Origin: an uncultured Sutterella sp.
GTDB lineage: Bacteria; Pseudomonadota; Gammaproteobacteria; Burkholderiales; Burkholderiaceae_F
Length of the DNA: 37,354 bases
Reading direction: 5' to 3'
NCBI GenBank assembly: GCA_905192805.1
Contig: CAJJMF010000002.1
Span: 1 to 37,354, forward strand
Part shown: positions 1-7,849 of the stretch, piece after piece
How the letters are laid out: each line of letters starts with the position of its first letter
Numbering within the stretch: position 1 is the first letter of the stretch
Made by a program: the position numbers and the translations under genes
The notes under the pieces: generated by a model
Databases searched by the model: none
The model's input: the letters and a program-made list of their open reading frames with translations, nothing else
Told to the model about the DNA's origin: nothing

Positions 1-894
1 AGCGAAAAGTTTTTAAATTTAGCCGCTGCTCAGATTTCGGACTATTTCGATAAAGTGGACTTCATCGAGCGCGTTCGCAAAGGAACCGCTCCCAAACCTG
101 AAGCCATTTTCCACCAGGGAGCCTGTTCCGATACGATGGAACAAAACGGCGTGTACATGATGGAGAACAATTATCGCTACACGTTGGAATTGTTCCGCTG
201 GGCGCAAGAGCTCCGCATTCCGTTCATTTATGCTTCCTCTGCCGCAACCTACGGCCCGCGTACGGAATTCGTGGAAGATATCCGCTACGAACAACCCTTA
301 AACGTTTATGGCTACTCCAAATACTTATTTGACCAAGTGTTGCGTCGCGAATTAACGTCGCTTACCGCGCCTGTCATTGGGTTACGGTACTTCAACGTGT
401 ACGGCCCCCACGAACAACATAAAGGTCGCATGGCAAGCGTCGCTTACCACCAGTACTTCCAGTACCGTCGTGAAGGGAAGGTAAAGCTTTTTGAAGGCTG
501 CTTGGGCTATGGCAATGGGGAACAGTCGCGTGACTTTGTTTATATCGATGACGTCACTCAGGTCTTAATGCATTTCTTGGATAAACCGGTATCCGGGATC
601 TATAACTGCGGGACGGGTCGTGCACAACCCTTTAATGATGTAGCCTTATCCGTGATTAATGCCTTACGTGAAGCCAATGGGAAAACCACCCTCACCCTCG
701 ACGAAGCGGTACGCACGGGCGAGCTCGAATATATCGCGTTCCCGGAGGCACTCAAAGGCAAGTATCAAGCCTTCACGCAAGCCAACCTTACCGCACTGCG
801 CGCCAGTGGTTGCGATGTGACGTTCCGTACCGTCGAAGAAGGTACTCGCGACTACATGCAGTACCTGTTAGCCACCTACCCAAACGTGGACTAA
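1..894 (+). CDS. hldD: ADP-L-glycero-D-manno-heptose 6-epimerase, 5' end cut off by the window
   Basis: Epimerises ADP-D-glycero-D-manno-heptose to the L-glycero form, the last step in making the LPS inner-core heptose donor; cytoplasmic, NADP-dependent. The frame is open from base 1, and the first visible residues (KFLNL...DYFDKVDF) match the family well inside the protein, so about 40 N-terminal residues, including the GxxGxxG nucleotide loop, lie outside the window. The GTG at position 55 is therefore not the start. Visible family marks are the ASSAATYG serine motif, the YGYSK catalytic Tyr/Lys pair, RYFNVYGP and the HKGRMASV segment carrying the second lysine, and the C-terminal KGKYQAFTQA. 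The stop is 3 bases before gmhB, so the genes are probably co-transcribed. Product assignment is firm from family knowledge. Confidence 0.95.
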   Translation, partial: SEKFLNLAAAQISDYFDKVDFIERVRKGTAPKPEAIFHQGACSDTMEQNGVYMMENNYRYTLELFRWAQELRIPFIYASSAATYGPRTEFVEDIRYEQPLNVYGYSKYLFDQVLRRELTSLTAPVIGLRYFNVYGPHEQHKGRMASVAYHQYFQYRREGKVKLFEGCLGYGNGEQSRDFVYIDDVTQVLMHFLDKPVSGIYNCGTGRAQPFNDVALSVINALREANGKTTLTLDEAVRTGELEYIAFPEALKGKYQAFTQANLTALRASGCDVTFRTVEEGTRDYMQYLLATYPNVD

Positions 895-897
895 CCC

Positions 898-1476
898 ATG
901 CGACGGGCAGCGTTTCTTGATCGCGATGGCGTGATTAATATCGATCACGCCTACGTCTACCGACAAGAGGAGTTTGAGTGGGTTCCTGGGGTCCTCGATG
1001 CTGCACGTACGCTTTACGAGGACGGATGGAGCTTGGTCATCGTGACCAATCAATCAGGCATCGGGCGAGGCTACTATACGGAAGCGCAATTTTGGGAATT
1101 AACGCGCTGGATGACTCACGAGTTTGAAAAAGCGGGAGCACCCATTGCGCATGTGGCCTTTTGCCCCCATCACCCCGAAAAAGCGCTTCCCCCGTATCGG
1201 CAAGCCTGCCAGTGCCGCAAACCCGAACCCGGCATGCTGCTCTCATCAGCCGACATGCTCTCCATTGACTTGGGGCACTCCATCATGTTTGGCGATAAAC
1301 CGGGGGACATGACCGCTGGGCGCCGAGCTGGGTGTTTTGAACGGGTCTTATTAGGAACGGATGGCCGTCATCTCCCCGAGCTGAGTGCAGATGCGACCGT
1401 CGCCTTCACCTCGCTTGCCAGCGCTGTGCAATCTCCTTGGTATCACGCTTTAATGAAAACCTTGATTACCCTATGA
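898..1476 (+). CDS. gmhB: D-glycero-beta-D-manno-heptose-1,7-bisphosphate 7-phosphatase
   Basis: Removes the C7 phosphate from heptose 1,7-bisphosphate in the ADP-heptose pathway; cytoplasmic HAD-superfamily enzyme. At 192 residues it has the usual GmhB length. The N-terminal FLDRDGVIN is HAD motif I with both nucleophile/acid aspartates, VIVTNQSGIGRG is motif II, and MFGDKPGDMTAG is the acidic motif IV. The stretch CPHHPEK...CQCRKPEPG carries the Cys/His zinc-binding loop typical of GmhB. It starts 3 bases after hldD and its TGA overlaps the ATG of rfaE2 (ATGA), so translation is probably coupled. A histidinol-phosphatase of the same fold is the only realistic alternative, and the context argues against it. 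Confidence 0.93.
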   Translation: MRRAAFLDRDGVINIDHAYVYRQEEFEWVPGVLDAARTLYEDGWSLVIVTNQSGIGRGYYTEAQFWELTRWMTHEFEKAGAPIAHVAFCPHHPEKALPPYRQACQCRKPEPGMLLSSADMLSIDLGHSIMFGDKPGDMTAGRRAGCFERVLLGTDGRHLPELSADATVAFTSLASAVQSPWYHALMKTLITL

Positions 1477-1967
1477 GTACTCGTCTTCCTGCCCCTCAAT
1501 TTGAGGCCAAAATTTGTTCTTTGGATGAACTCCCCGAACGGCGCCAGCACTTAGTGGGCCCTGTCGTGTTCACCAATGGTGTCTTTGACATTTTGCACCG
1601 TGGACATGTCACGTACCTTGCTCAAGCACGTAGCTTAGGGGGAAGCTTGATTGTGGCCCTCAACAGTGACCAATCGGTGAAACTCTTGGGCAAGGGCGAC
1701 GACCGGCCCATCAATACGGAAATGGATCGTGCCGCCGTTCTGGCCGCACTGGAGTGTGTCGATCTAGTGGTCATTTTCCCCGAGAAAGTGCCGCTTCGTG
1801 CCGTCGAATTGGCCCATCCGGATATCTATGTGAAAGGGGGCGACTATCGGGTAGAAGATTTACCCGAGGCAAAATTGGTCGCTACCTGGGGCGGCAAAAC
1901 AGTCACGGTGACGTTCGAACATGAACGCTCTACCACAAATTTACTAAAACGAATCCGCGCCTCTTAG
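1473..1967 (+). CDS. rfaE2: D-glycero-beta-D-manno-heptose 1-phosphate adenylyltransferase (stand-alone RfaE domain II)
   Basis: Transfers AMP from ATP to heptose 1-phosphate, giving ADP-heptose. The 164-residue protein is a single nucleotidyltransferase domain: FTNGVFDILHRGHVTYL contains the HxGH motif, followed by ALNSDQSVK, KGGDY and the C-terminal STTNLLKRI. In E. coli this domain is fused to the kinase in HldE. Here the kinase part is absent, the split arrangement common in betaproteobacteria, and a separate kinase gene would be expected outside the window. I chose the ATG at 1473 because it gives the usual family N-terminus and overlaps the gmhB stop by 4 bases. An in-frame upstream start at 1437 only adds residues inside gmhB. 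Confidence 0.93.
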   Translation: MSTRLPAPQFEAKICSLDELPERRQHLVGPVVFTNGVFDILHRGHVTYLAQARSLGGSLIVALNSDQSVKLLGKGDDRPINTEMDRAAVLAALECVDLVVIFPEKVPLRAVELAHPDIYVKGGDYRVEDLPEAKLVATWGGKTVTVTFEHERSTTNLLKRIRAS

Positions 1968-1977
1968 GGCTTATAAA

Positions 1978-2014
1978 AAAGGGATGAGCACACTGTCGTG
2001 CCATCCCTTTCTTT
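1978..2014. terminator. Bidirectional intrinsic terminator between rfaE2 and galU
   Basis: A 9-bp stem (AAAGGGATG/CATCCCTTT) continues after a one-base bulge into GCAC/GTGC around a six-base loop. It is followed by a T-rich tail on the + strand and by a run of six T on the - strand. It lies between two converging genes and can serve both. Confidence 0.85.
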
Positions 2015-2030
2015 ATCCCTGACGATGGGA

Positions 2031-2870
2031 TTAATGAATCACGAAACCACGTTTACGAGCGTAGTTGATCGTCGCATCCAAGAACCCTTGCTTGCTACCG
2101 CAGTCAAAGCGTTTTCCTTCAAAGCGATGCGCATAGGTGGACACCGTTTCCAACGAAGCGCACACACCGTCCGTTAATTGAATTTCCCCACCGACCCCAG
2201 GTTGGGTTCCTTCGAGGTAGTCGAAAATTTCCGGTTCAAAAACATAGCGGCCAATGACCGCTAAACGCGAAGGTGCAACGCTCGGATCGGGTTTTTCCAC
2301 GATGCCACGCATCGCCGAGGTACGCAATTTATCGTCGTCGACACTCACAATCCCGTAGTTCTTCGTTTCTTCCGGAGCCACGTCGAGCACGGCCAACACC
2401 GAGCCCCCACCCATTTCTTCACGGGTCTTGATGAGTTGACCAATGCACGGTTCTTCGGAGTCGACTAAGTCGTCCGCCAAAATCACCCCAAAGGGTTCAT
2501 CACCGACAACAGGCTTCGCGCATAACACGGCATGTCCCAAGCCCAAGGCTTTGGGTTGGCGAATGTAGATACATTTGATACCAGGCGGAACAATCCCTTG
2601 AACCAAATCCAAGAGTTCCTTCTTGCCCTTCATTTCCAATTCGCGTTCCAATTCGGGATAGTTATCAAAATGGTCTTCGATCGCACGCTTGGTACGCCCC
2701 GTGACAAAAATCATTTCCGTCACGCCCGCTTTCACCGCTTCATCGACGGCATATTGAATCAAAGGACGATCAATGATCGGCAACATTTCCTTAGGCATGG
2801 CCTTGGTTGCTGGCAAAAAACGCGTTCCCAATCCGTTTACTGGAAAGACGACCTTTTTTACGGGTTTCAT
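2031..2870 (-). CDS. galU: UTP--glucose-1-phosphate uridylyltransferase
   Basis: Makes UDP-glucose from UTP and glucose 1-phosphate for LPS, polysaccharide and galactose metabolism; cytoplasmic. The 279-residue protein begins MKPVKKVVFPVNGLGTRFLPATK, and the GLGTRFLPATK-MPKEMLP nucleotide-binding signature is intact. LADDLVDSE, IVEKPDPS and GGEIQLTDG are further GalU hallmarks. I moved the start from the longest frame to the ATG at 2870 because a GGAGAT ribosome-binding site sits 8 bases upstream and the extra 17 residues have no family counterpart. With galE downstream it supplies the UDP-hexose pair. Transcribed alone, divergently from apaH. Confidence 0.95.
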   Translation of the reverse strand: MKPVKKVVFPVNGLGTRFLPATKAMPKEMLPIIDRPLIQYAVDEAVKAGVTEMIFVTGRTKRAIEDHFDNYPELERELEMKGKKELLDLVQGIVPPGIKCIYIRQPKALGLGHAVLCAKPVVGDEPFGVILADDLVDSEEPCIGQLIKTREEMGGGSVLAVLDVAPEETKNYGIVSVDDDKLRTSAMRGIVEKPDPSVAPSRLAVIGRYVFEPEIFDYLEGTQPGVGGEIQLTDGVCASLETVSTYAHRFEGKRFDCGSKQGFLDATINYARKRGFVIH

Positions 2871-2965
2871 CTGTTGGTATCTCCGATGACGATACAGCCA
2901 CTCCTTAGTCGATAAACGCAAACTTTGGCTTACCCTCGAGATGGCCTAAAATACAGTTAGGCACT

Positions 2966-2978
2966 ATTGTGCCACAAT
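2966..2978. promoter_or_regulatory. Inverted repeat between galU and apaH, possible operator
   Basis: ATTGTG-C-CACAAT forms a 13-bp palindrome in the divergent galU/apaH spacer. On the - strand it overlaps a weak promoter-like pair (TTGTGG, then TATTTT 18 bases on). Seen in sequence; a regulatory role is only a guess. Confidence 0.35.
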
Positions 2979-3006
2979 GCCTATTGTAATCGAGTATCCA
3001 TCCTGA

Positions 3007-3035
3007 GTGACCCTGAGTAAGACTCCACCTATATT
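3007..3035 (+). promoter_or_regulatory. Candidate sigma-70 promoter for apaH
   Basis: GTGACC (4 of 6 to the -35 consensus), a 17-base spacer, then TATATT (5 of 6 to the -10 consensus). Transcription would start near 3042, about 30 bases before the apaH ATG. Confidence 0.45.
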
Positions 3036-3073
3036 TTGACGGTTATCAGGGTTTTGACGAAAAAACGGTAATT

Positions 3074-3916
3074 ATGTCTAACGAAACCCCCTTTTATGTC
3101 ATCGGCGATATCCAAGGTTGTAAAGCCAGTCTGGATCAATTGCTGGAGCGGTTACCTAACGATGCAGAAATCATTTTTGCCGGTGACTTAGTAAACCGTG
3201 GTCCCGACTCACTCGGCTCACTCAAAACGGTTATGGCATTAGGAGACCGGGCAACCTCCGTGTTAGGCAACCATGATCTCCATTTGTTGGCGGTGGCAGC
3301 CGGCGTGGGTAAGGCCCATAAAAAGGATACGATTAGCGATATTCTGGAAGCGCCAGATGCCGACGAAATGATCGATTGGTTGCGAAACCGTCCGCTGATG
3401 ATTGAACGCGGGGGAATCGTTATTACCCATGCGGGCATTCATCCCAAATGGACCCTCGAAGAAGCACGCCAACATGCCCATGAAGCCGAAACACTACTTC
3501 GCGGAAAAAAGTGGAAGAAAAAATTAGCCAAAATGTACGGTGGTTTGGATTGGGATGAGCGCCTTGAAGGCGAAGAACGTGTACAGGCCATTCTCAACTG
3601 CTTTACCCGTATGCGTTTTGTTCATGAACGCACGGGAGAACTCAATTTTGACTTCAAAGAGGGGCTTGACTCAGTCCCACCCGAGTGGGTTCCTTGGTTT
3701 AAGTTTAGCCCCCGCCCTATGAGCCAAACCCCCATCTGCTTTGGACACTGGTCGATGTTAGGTCTCATCAATACCGATAACCTCATTGCCACAGATACGG
3801 GCTGTCTCTGGGGCGGTTCGCTCACCGCGGTGCGCTTTCCAGACCGGGAAGTGATTAGTGTTGGGTGTCCCTGCTGGGCAGATCCCATGGCCTTCAAAAA
3901 GAAGACGAGTCGTTAA
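3074..3916 (+). CDS. apaH: Symmetrical bis(5'-nucleosyl)-tetraphosphatase
   Basis: Hydrolyses Ap4A to two ADP, clearing stress dinucleotides and influencing Np4-capped RNA; cytoplasmic metallophosphoesterase. The 280-residue length is normal. The metal and catalytic motifs are in order: GDIQGC (residues 11-16), GDLVNRGPDS, GNHDLHLLA, HAGIHPKW and the C-terminal GHW and DTGCLWGG. The first motif has Gln where E. coli has His (GDVHGC); I know this Q form from other proteobacterial ApaH proteins, so I do not read it as inactivation. The ribosome-binding site is weak. It converges with plsC across a shared terminator. Confidence 0.95.
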   Translation: MSNETPFYVIGDIQGCKASLDQLLERLPNDAEIIFAGDLVNRGPDSLGSLKTVMALGDRATSVLGNHDLHLLAVAAGVGKAHKKDTISDILEAPDADEMIDWLRNRPLMIERGGIVITHAGIHPKWTLEEARQHAHEAETLLRGKKWKKKLAKMYGGLDWDERLEGEERVQAILNCFTRMRFVHERTGELNFDFKEGLDSVPPEWVPWFKFSPRPMSQTPICFGHWSMLGLINTDNLIATDTGCLWGGSLTAVRFPDREVISVGCPCWADPMAFKKKTSR

Positions 3917-3923
3917 AAACAGC

Positions 3924-3963
3924 AATCGCTCGAGTCGGCAAGTCCCTACTCGAGCGATTTCTT
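3924..3963. terminator. Intrinsic terminator shared by apaH (+) and plsC (-)
   Basis: A perfect 12-bp stem (AATCGCTCGAGT/ACTCGAGCGATT) around a 12-base loop. It is followed by TTTCTT on the + strand and by GCTGTTTTT on the - strand, between converging genes. Confidence 0.85.
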
Positions 3964-3984
3964 GGGTGAGCGTATCTGGCTCGC

Positions 3985-4794
3985 TTAAGCAGACGGTGTG
4001 GTAGCGGTCGGGCTCTTCATCCGTTCGGTTTTCTCTGCCGTCGCGTCGGGTACGCCGAGCGCTCCCGCAATCGCTGCTGAGGTTTCCGCACAAAGCGTAT
4101 GGCGCTCCTTCCCTTCCGAAGGGATCGGAGGCAAAATCGTCGCTTCCACCGCTAAACCTGGCGTCGCCACAATCTTGCGAATAATGGTAAACATCGGTGT
4201 TTGCCCTGCATACGAAGGAATACCGGTTGTTTCCCCATTGAGCGTATAGCGTAACGCAATCGGAAGAATCGGAGCCCCAGTCATTGGAGCAGCGGCAAAC
4301 AGATTCGCATAAAAGGGTAGGAGCTCTAAGCCGCTAGCCGTACGACCCTCAGGGAAAAAGAGCACATGTTGCTTATGTCGCAGAGCCTCGGCCATCGTTT
4401 CGCCAATCTCTAACACCGCCCGTTTGCGAGAACGGTCGATAAAGAGGGTTTCCACCCCTTTGGCAATTTGCCCAAAGAGTGGCCAAGACGCAATTTCTTT
4501 TTTGGCCACAAAACGACAAGGCAAAATGGCGTCCAAGACAAAAATGTCGACAAACGAAATATGGTTAGAACACACCATATAACCCGTAGAAAGGGGTTCT
4601 CCTGAGCGAAGCGCGTCAGGGAGTTCTCCCTTCACGATAATCGGAATCCCCACAGCCTGCGGCACCCAACGGGCAATACGTTGAATCATCCATAAACGCT
4701 TTTCTCGCTTCATCCAAGGGAAGCCGAGAAGCACAATCAGTGCGATGAGAAAAATAAGAAATGCGAGCCAAACAAGTCGCCACAAACCTTTCAT
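3985..4794 (-). CDS. plsC: 1-acyl-sn-glycerol-3-phosphate acyltransferase
   Basis: Acylates lysophosphatidic acid to phosphatidic acid, the second acylation in phospholipid synthesis, at the inner membrane. The 269-residue protein has an N-terminal hydrophobic anchor (about residues 4-25). The acyltransferase motifs follow: NHISFVD (NHX4D), the ETLFIDR segment, FFPEGRTASG (substrate-binding motif III) and the proline-rich APILPIAL (motif IV). The C-terminus is polar and Ala/Thr-rich. An AAAGG ribosome-binding site precedes the ATG by 8 bases. It follows ruvX by 11 bases, so the two are probably one transcript. A close paralogue such as an ornithine-lipid acyltransferase cannot be excluded. 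Confidence 0.88.
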   Translation of the reverse strand: MKGLWRLVWLAFLIFLIALIVLLGFPWMKREKRLWMIQRIARWVPQAVGIPIIVKGELPDALRSGEPLSTGYMVCSNHISFVDIFVLDAILPCRFVAKKEIASWPLFGQIAKGVETLFIDRSRKRAVLEIGETMAEALRHKQHVLFFPEGRTASGLELLPFYANLFAAAPMTGAPILPIALRYTLNGETTGIPSYAGQTPMFTIIRKIVATPGLAVEATILPPIPSEGKERHTLCAETSAAIAGALGVPDATAEKTERMKSPTATTPSA

Positions 4795-4805
4795 GCTTAT
4801 TGCCT

Positions 4806-5213
4806 TTACTGCTGAGCGTTCAACGCAGCGTACTGTTCATCAAAGAACTGCTGCAAAATCACTACGGCCGCCATATCATCAATGCGTTCTTGACCGTTTT
4901 CCACCACCACCGACGAGAATCGTTCATCGACACAGTGGACTTTACGATGGAACCGCCCCCCGAGTTGACGGGCAAACCGTTCACAACGAGGAGTCAACGC
5001 CGTCGCGCTTCCATCACCATGACGCGGGACACCGACGACAAACGCCGTCGGTTGCCACTCTTCAACCAAAGACTCGATCACCGCCCAGCGTTCTTCATTG
5101 GAGCGCGTGTCAATGATACCTACAGGCGTTGCTTCGCCAATGAGGCTACTTCCGATGGCCACGCCCGTTCGGGCTAAACCAAAGTCAAATGCCATAAAAA
5201 GTTCTTCTTGCAT
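4806..5213 (-). CDS. ruvX: Holliday-junction-resolvase-like protein / pre-16S rRNA nuclease
   Basis: YqgF/RuvX family, RNase H-like fold, implicated in maturing the 5' end of 16S rRNA. The 135-residue protein has MAFDFGLARTGVAIG (first catalytic Asp), VVGVPRHGDG (the family's VGLP-type motif), VDERFSS (catalytic Glu) and IDDMAAVVIL (last acidic pair). I use the ATG at 5213. A TTG three codons upstream has better spacing to the AAGGA sequence (4 bases rather than 13), so the true start could be 5222. The gene runs divergently from the YbaK-like gene and leads a two-gene unit with plsC. Confidence 0.9.
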   Translation of the reverse strand: MQEELFMAFDFGLARTGVAIGSSLIGEATPVGIIDTRSNEERWAVIESLVEEWQPTAFVVGVPRHGDGSATALTPRCERFARQLGGRFHRKVHCVDERFSSVVVENGQERIDDMAAVVILQQFFDEQYAALNAQQ

Positions 5214-5342
5214 ATTGCGCAAAACATCCTTGCAAGGCTATGGAACCGAACACAACTGCGTTTAAGAGAGGTATTCTATCTAACTATCGATGAACCCAAA
5301 GGCTCAAAACGCTATTTTCCATTGTTACCAAGGAGTGTCGTT

Positions 5343-5855
5343 ATGGTGGAGAACGTCCTCAACAAACTTACCCAGCTCTTTACAGAACATCAGGCTCGTT
5401 TTCGAGTTTTACATCATGAGGCAGGCGGCAAGTCGAGTGAATCCGTTGCCAAAATTCGTGGTACCGAACTTGGTCAAGGCGCAAAAGCGTTGTGCTGCGT
5501 AGTCAAAGGCGGTGGGCAAAAAGTCTATGTGTTGGGGGTACTGCCATCCGATCAACAGGCTGACCTTGCTCGCTTAGCAAGCGCAGTGGGTGGAAAACGG
5601 GCTTCCTTAGCCAGTCCCGATGAAGTCAAGGAGTTAACGGGGTGCGTGTTTGGGGCCGTGCCGCCGGTCAGCTTCCATCCTGAACTCAAATTAGTGATTG
5701 ATCCAATGGTGTTCGAACGCTATGAAGAAATTGCCTTTAACGCAGGGCAACTGGATGCCTCGATCATCATTAATGCGGCAGACTTCCGACAAGCGGTGCC
5801 TCACCAAGAGTATTCCTTTATCAAAGAACCCTCTGAGGAACCTCTAAACGTATGA
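5343..5855 (+). CDS. YbaK/ProX-type aminoacyl-tRNA editing (deacylase) domain protein
   Basis: A 170-residue single-domain member of the YbaK / prolyl-tRNA-synthetase-associated family, whose members hydrolyse mischarged tRNA in the cytoplasm. The domain fills the protein: FRVLHHEAGGKSSESVAKIRGTELGQGAKAL at the front, VLPSDQQADLARLASAVGGKRASLAS in the middle, and the family's G-x-PP turn in GAVPPVSF. The specific mischarged tRNA cannot be told from sequence. I chose the ATG at 5343 because AAGGAG lies 8 bases upstream; the longer frame adds 45 residues with no family counterpart. Its stop overlaps the next gene (ATGA), making it the first gene of a four-gene operon. Confidence 0.8.
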   Translation: MVENVLNKLTQLFTEHQARFRVLHHEAGGKSSESVAKIRGTELGQGAKALCCVVKGGGQKVYVLGVLPSDQQADLARLASAVGGKRASLASPDEVKELTGCVFGAVPPVSFHPELKLVIDPMVFERYEEIAFNAGQLDASIIINAADFRQAVPHQEYSFIKEPSEEPLNV

Positions 5856-6313
5856 TTGTCCCATTTGAAAATATTCTCAGTAGTGCACTCACGCCCATTA
5901 CCTTGATTTCTGGGGTTGGCTTAGTCATGCTCTGCATGACGAATCGCTACAACCACACGGTCGATCGAACCCGGGAGTTATTAAGTCAATACCAAGCGCA
6001 CCCCGATCACGATGAGCCTGACTTGCTACGTGAAATTCATATTATTCACTTTCGCTCTCAGCTCTTACGAGGTGCCATTCTCTGTATTGCACTCTCAGCC
6101 ATGCTTGCCGGGTTGCTCATTGCTACCAATATTTTTTCTGCGTTTCAGCAAATCGACTTATCGACGTTGGCTGCGGTGTGGCTCTGTTTGGCACTGCTCA
6201 TGATCATCAGCGCAACCGTACTTTTTGCCATGGAGGCCACCTACTCATTGCATGCCCTCTCTCTGGCGGTCCATCATCTGCCCGAGCACACCGAGCAAGG
6301 AGCGTCCAAATGA
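5852..6313 (+). CDS. DUF2721 family membrane protein, first of two tandem copies
   Basis: A 153-residue inner-membrane protein of unknown function. The N-terminal LTPITLISGVGLVMLCMTNRYNHTVDRTREL is the DUF2721 signature: a membrane helix followed by an NRYNHxxDRxR basic segment. Two more hydrophobic helices follow near residues 73-95 and 105-127, with an amphipathic histidine-rich tail. It overlaps the preceding stop and the following start by 4 bases each, so translation is probably coupled across three genes. The neighbour at 6310 is its paralogue. No function can be assigned. Confidence 0.8.
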   Translation: MIVPFENILSSALTPITLISGVGLVMLCMTNRYNHTVDRTRELLSQYQAHPDHDEPDLLREIHIIHFRSQLLRGAILCIALSAMLAGLLIATNIFSAFQQIDLSTLAAVWLCLALLMIISATVLFAMEATYSLHALSLAVHHLPEHTEQGASK

Positions 6314-6780
6314 ATCCCGATTTCAATCGTCTCTTATTGGAAACCCTCTCCCCAATCACGCTGATTTCAAGTGTCGGGCTGTTAATGCTGTGTATGACGG
6401 CACGCTACAACCATGCGACAAACCGTATTCGGCAATTGATGGCAAAACGCCGTTCAAGCGGAACAACCCTTGAACCCATGATCGATCAGGAAATCGCGAT
6501 TATCTATCGTCGTTGTTCACTATTGCGTCACGGGACAATTTTGCTTGCGCTCTCGACCGTGAGCTCGAGTTTACTCATTGGGCTTTCCGTCCTTAATCGG
6601 TTCTGGGGCTATGATTACTACGGTCTTGCTGCCCTCTTCTTAATGCTCACCGTCGTCCTACTGATTGCCGCATCGTGCTATTTTTCGTTTGAAATTTGGA
6701 TGTCACTGCACGCGTTGGACCTCGTGATCAACCGATTACCGAAAATCAAAATTGGCTTTTTATTGAATAAAGAACTCTGA
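6310..6780 (+). CDS. DUF2721 family membrane protein, second tandem copy
   Basis: A 156-residue paralogue of the preceding gene product. It shares the opening LSPITLISSVGLLMLCMTARYNHATNRIRQL, the central YRRCSLLRHG segment (FRSQLLRGA in the first copy), the helix arrangement and a SLHAL(D/S)L motif near the end. The tail differs (KIKIGFLLNKEL instead of an acidic/His tail). The ATG at 6310 overlaps the previous stop by 4 bases; a longer in-frame extension lies wholly inside the first copy and is not real. Function unknown. The divergence between copies suggests an old duplication, perhaps giving hetero-oligomers. Confidence 0.8.
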   Translation: MNPDFNRLLLETLSPITLISSVGLLMLCMTARYNHATNRIRQLMAKRRSSGTTLEPMIDQEIAIIYRRCSLLRHGTILLALSTVSSSLLIGLSVLNRFWGYDYYGLAALFLMLTVVLLIAASCYFSFEIWMSLHALDLVINRLPKIKIGFLLNKEL

Positions 6781-6784
6781 CACT

Positions 6785-7798
6785 ATGAATATCTTATTAA
6801 CGGGAGGACTCGGTTTTATTGGTTCTCACACTGCCGTCGAACTATTAAACACCGAACATCGGGTCACCATTCTCGATAATGCCTCCAATGCCTCCCCCGC
6901 AGTCATTGATCGGATTAAAACCATTACTGGGGTGGCTCCCAAACTCATTTTGGGCGATATCCGTGACGAAGCCCTTATGACACGCACGCTGAAAGACGAA
7001 GCCATTGATGTGGTGATTCATTTTGCGGGCTTAAAAGCCGTGGGCGAGTCTGTACAGAAGCCCCTCGAATACTTTGACAACAATGTCAATGGCACGCTCG
7101 TACTCTTACGAAGCATGCGAGCCACTGGTGTGAAGCGGTTGATTTTCAGCTCCTCGGCAACCGTCTATGGTGATCCACAGTCATTACCCCTCACGGAAAC
7201 GGCACCGTTAGGGGAAGTAACCAACCCCTATGGTCGAACCAAAAAACAGATTGAGGAAATTCTGGCCGATACGGCCATCGCTTACCCCGATTGGAGCTTA
7301 GTCTGTTTACGCTACTTTAACCCCATTGGCGCCCATCGCTCGGGATTAATCGGTGAGGATCCCAATGGGATTCCCAATAACCTACTGCCCTATGTGTCGC
7401 GCGTCGCGAGCGGTCGCTTACCGGCCCTACGCGTATTTGGAGGTGATTACCCTACCCACGACGGCACTGGCGTACGCGACTTTATCCATGTCGTTGACTT
7501 AGCCTTGGGGCACGTGAAAGCCATTGATTATGCCCTGAACCATCGAGGCTGGATTGCAATCAATTTGGGCACAGGGGTGGGCTACAGCGTTTTGGATGTC
7601 GTAAAGGCGTTTGAACGCGCTTCCGGTAAACCCGTTCCCTATGACATCGTGGCACGGCGTCCAGGGGATATCGCCGAATGCTGGTGCGATCCGACACGGG
7701 CTCACGAACTCTTGGGCTGGAAAGCAACCCATACGCTCGATGATATGTGCCGTGATGCCTGGAATTTTGAGCGCCAGCTCGTGGCTAAGGACGAATAG
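6785..7798 (+). CDS. galE: UDP-glucose 4-epimerase
   Basis: Interconverts UDP-glucose and UDP-galactose using bound NAD; cytoplasmic short-chain dehydrogenase/reductase fold. At 337 residues it is the E. coli length. TGGLGFIGSH is the NAD loop, FSSSATVYG carries the catalytic serine (Ser124) and NPYGRTKKQIE the Tyr149/Lys153 pair, the same numbering as in E. coli GalE. NNLLPYVSRVASGR and YPTHDGTGVRDFIHVVDLA are substrate-binding segments. It starts 4 bases after the second DUF2721 gene and ends the operon. Together with galU it provides UDP-galactose for surface polysaccharide. Confidence 0.95.
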   Translation: MNILLTGGLGFIGSHTAVELLNTEHRVTILDNASNASPAVIDRIKTITGVAPKLILGDIRDEALMTRTLKDEAIDVVIHFAGLKAVGESVQKPLEYFDNNVNGTLVLLRSMRATGVKRLIFSSSATVYGDPQSLPLTETAPLGEVTNPYGRTKKQIEEILADTAIAYPDWSLVCLRYFNPIGAHRSGLIGEDPNGIPNNLLPYVSRVASGRLPALRVFGGDYPTHDGTGVRDFIHVVDLALGHVKAIDYALNHRGWIAINLGTGVGYSVLDVVKAFERASGKPVPYDIVARRPGDIAECWCDPTRAHELLGWKATHTLDDMCRDAWNFERQLVAKDE

Positions 7799-7806
7799 CG
7801 TCTCGC

Positions 7807-7830
7807 GCGTGGAGAAGGCCTTCTCCACGC
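7807..7830. terminator. Perfect 24-bp palindrome after galE, possible terminator
   Basis: The arms GCGTGGAGAAGG and CCTTCTCCACGC are exact complements, so a very stable hairpin can form 8 bases after the galE stop. The following bases (CTTGGCTTTCC) hold only a weak T tract, so it may act as an RNA-stabilising or Rho-assisted end rather than a strong intrinsic terminator. Confidence 0.5.
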
Positions 7831-7849
7831 CTTGGCTTTCCTACCGAAG

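Noticed and set aside
4761..5177. 138-codon frame antisense to ruvX
   Set aside because: The opposite strand encodes a full RuvX with all motifs.
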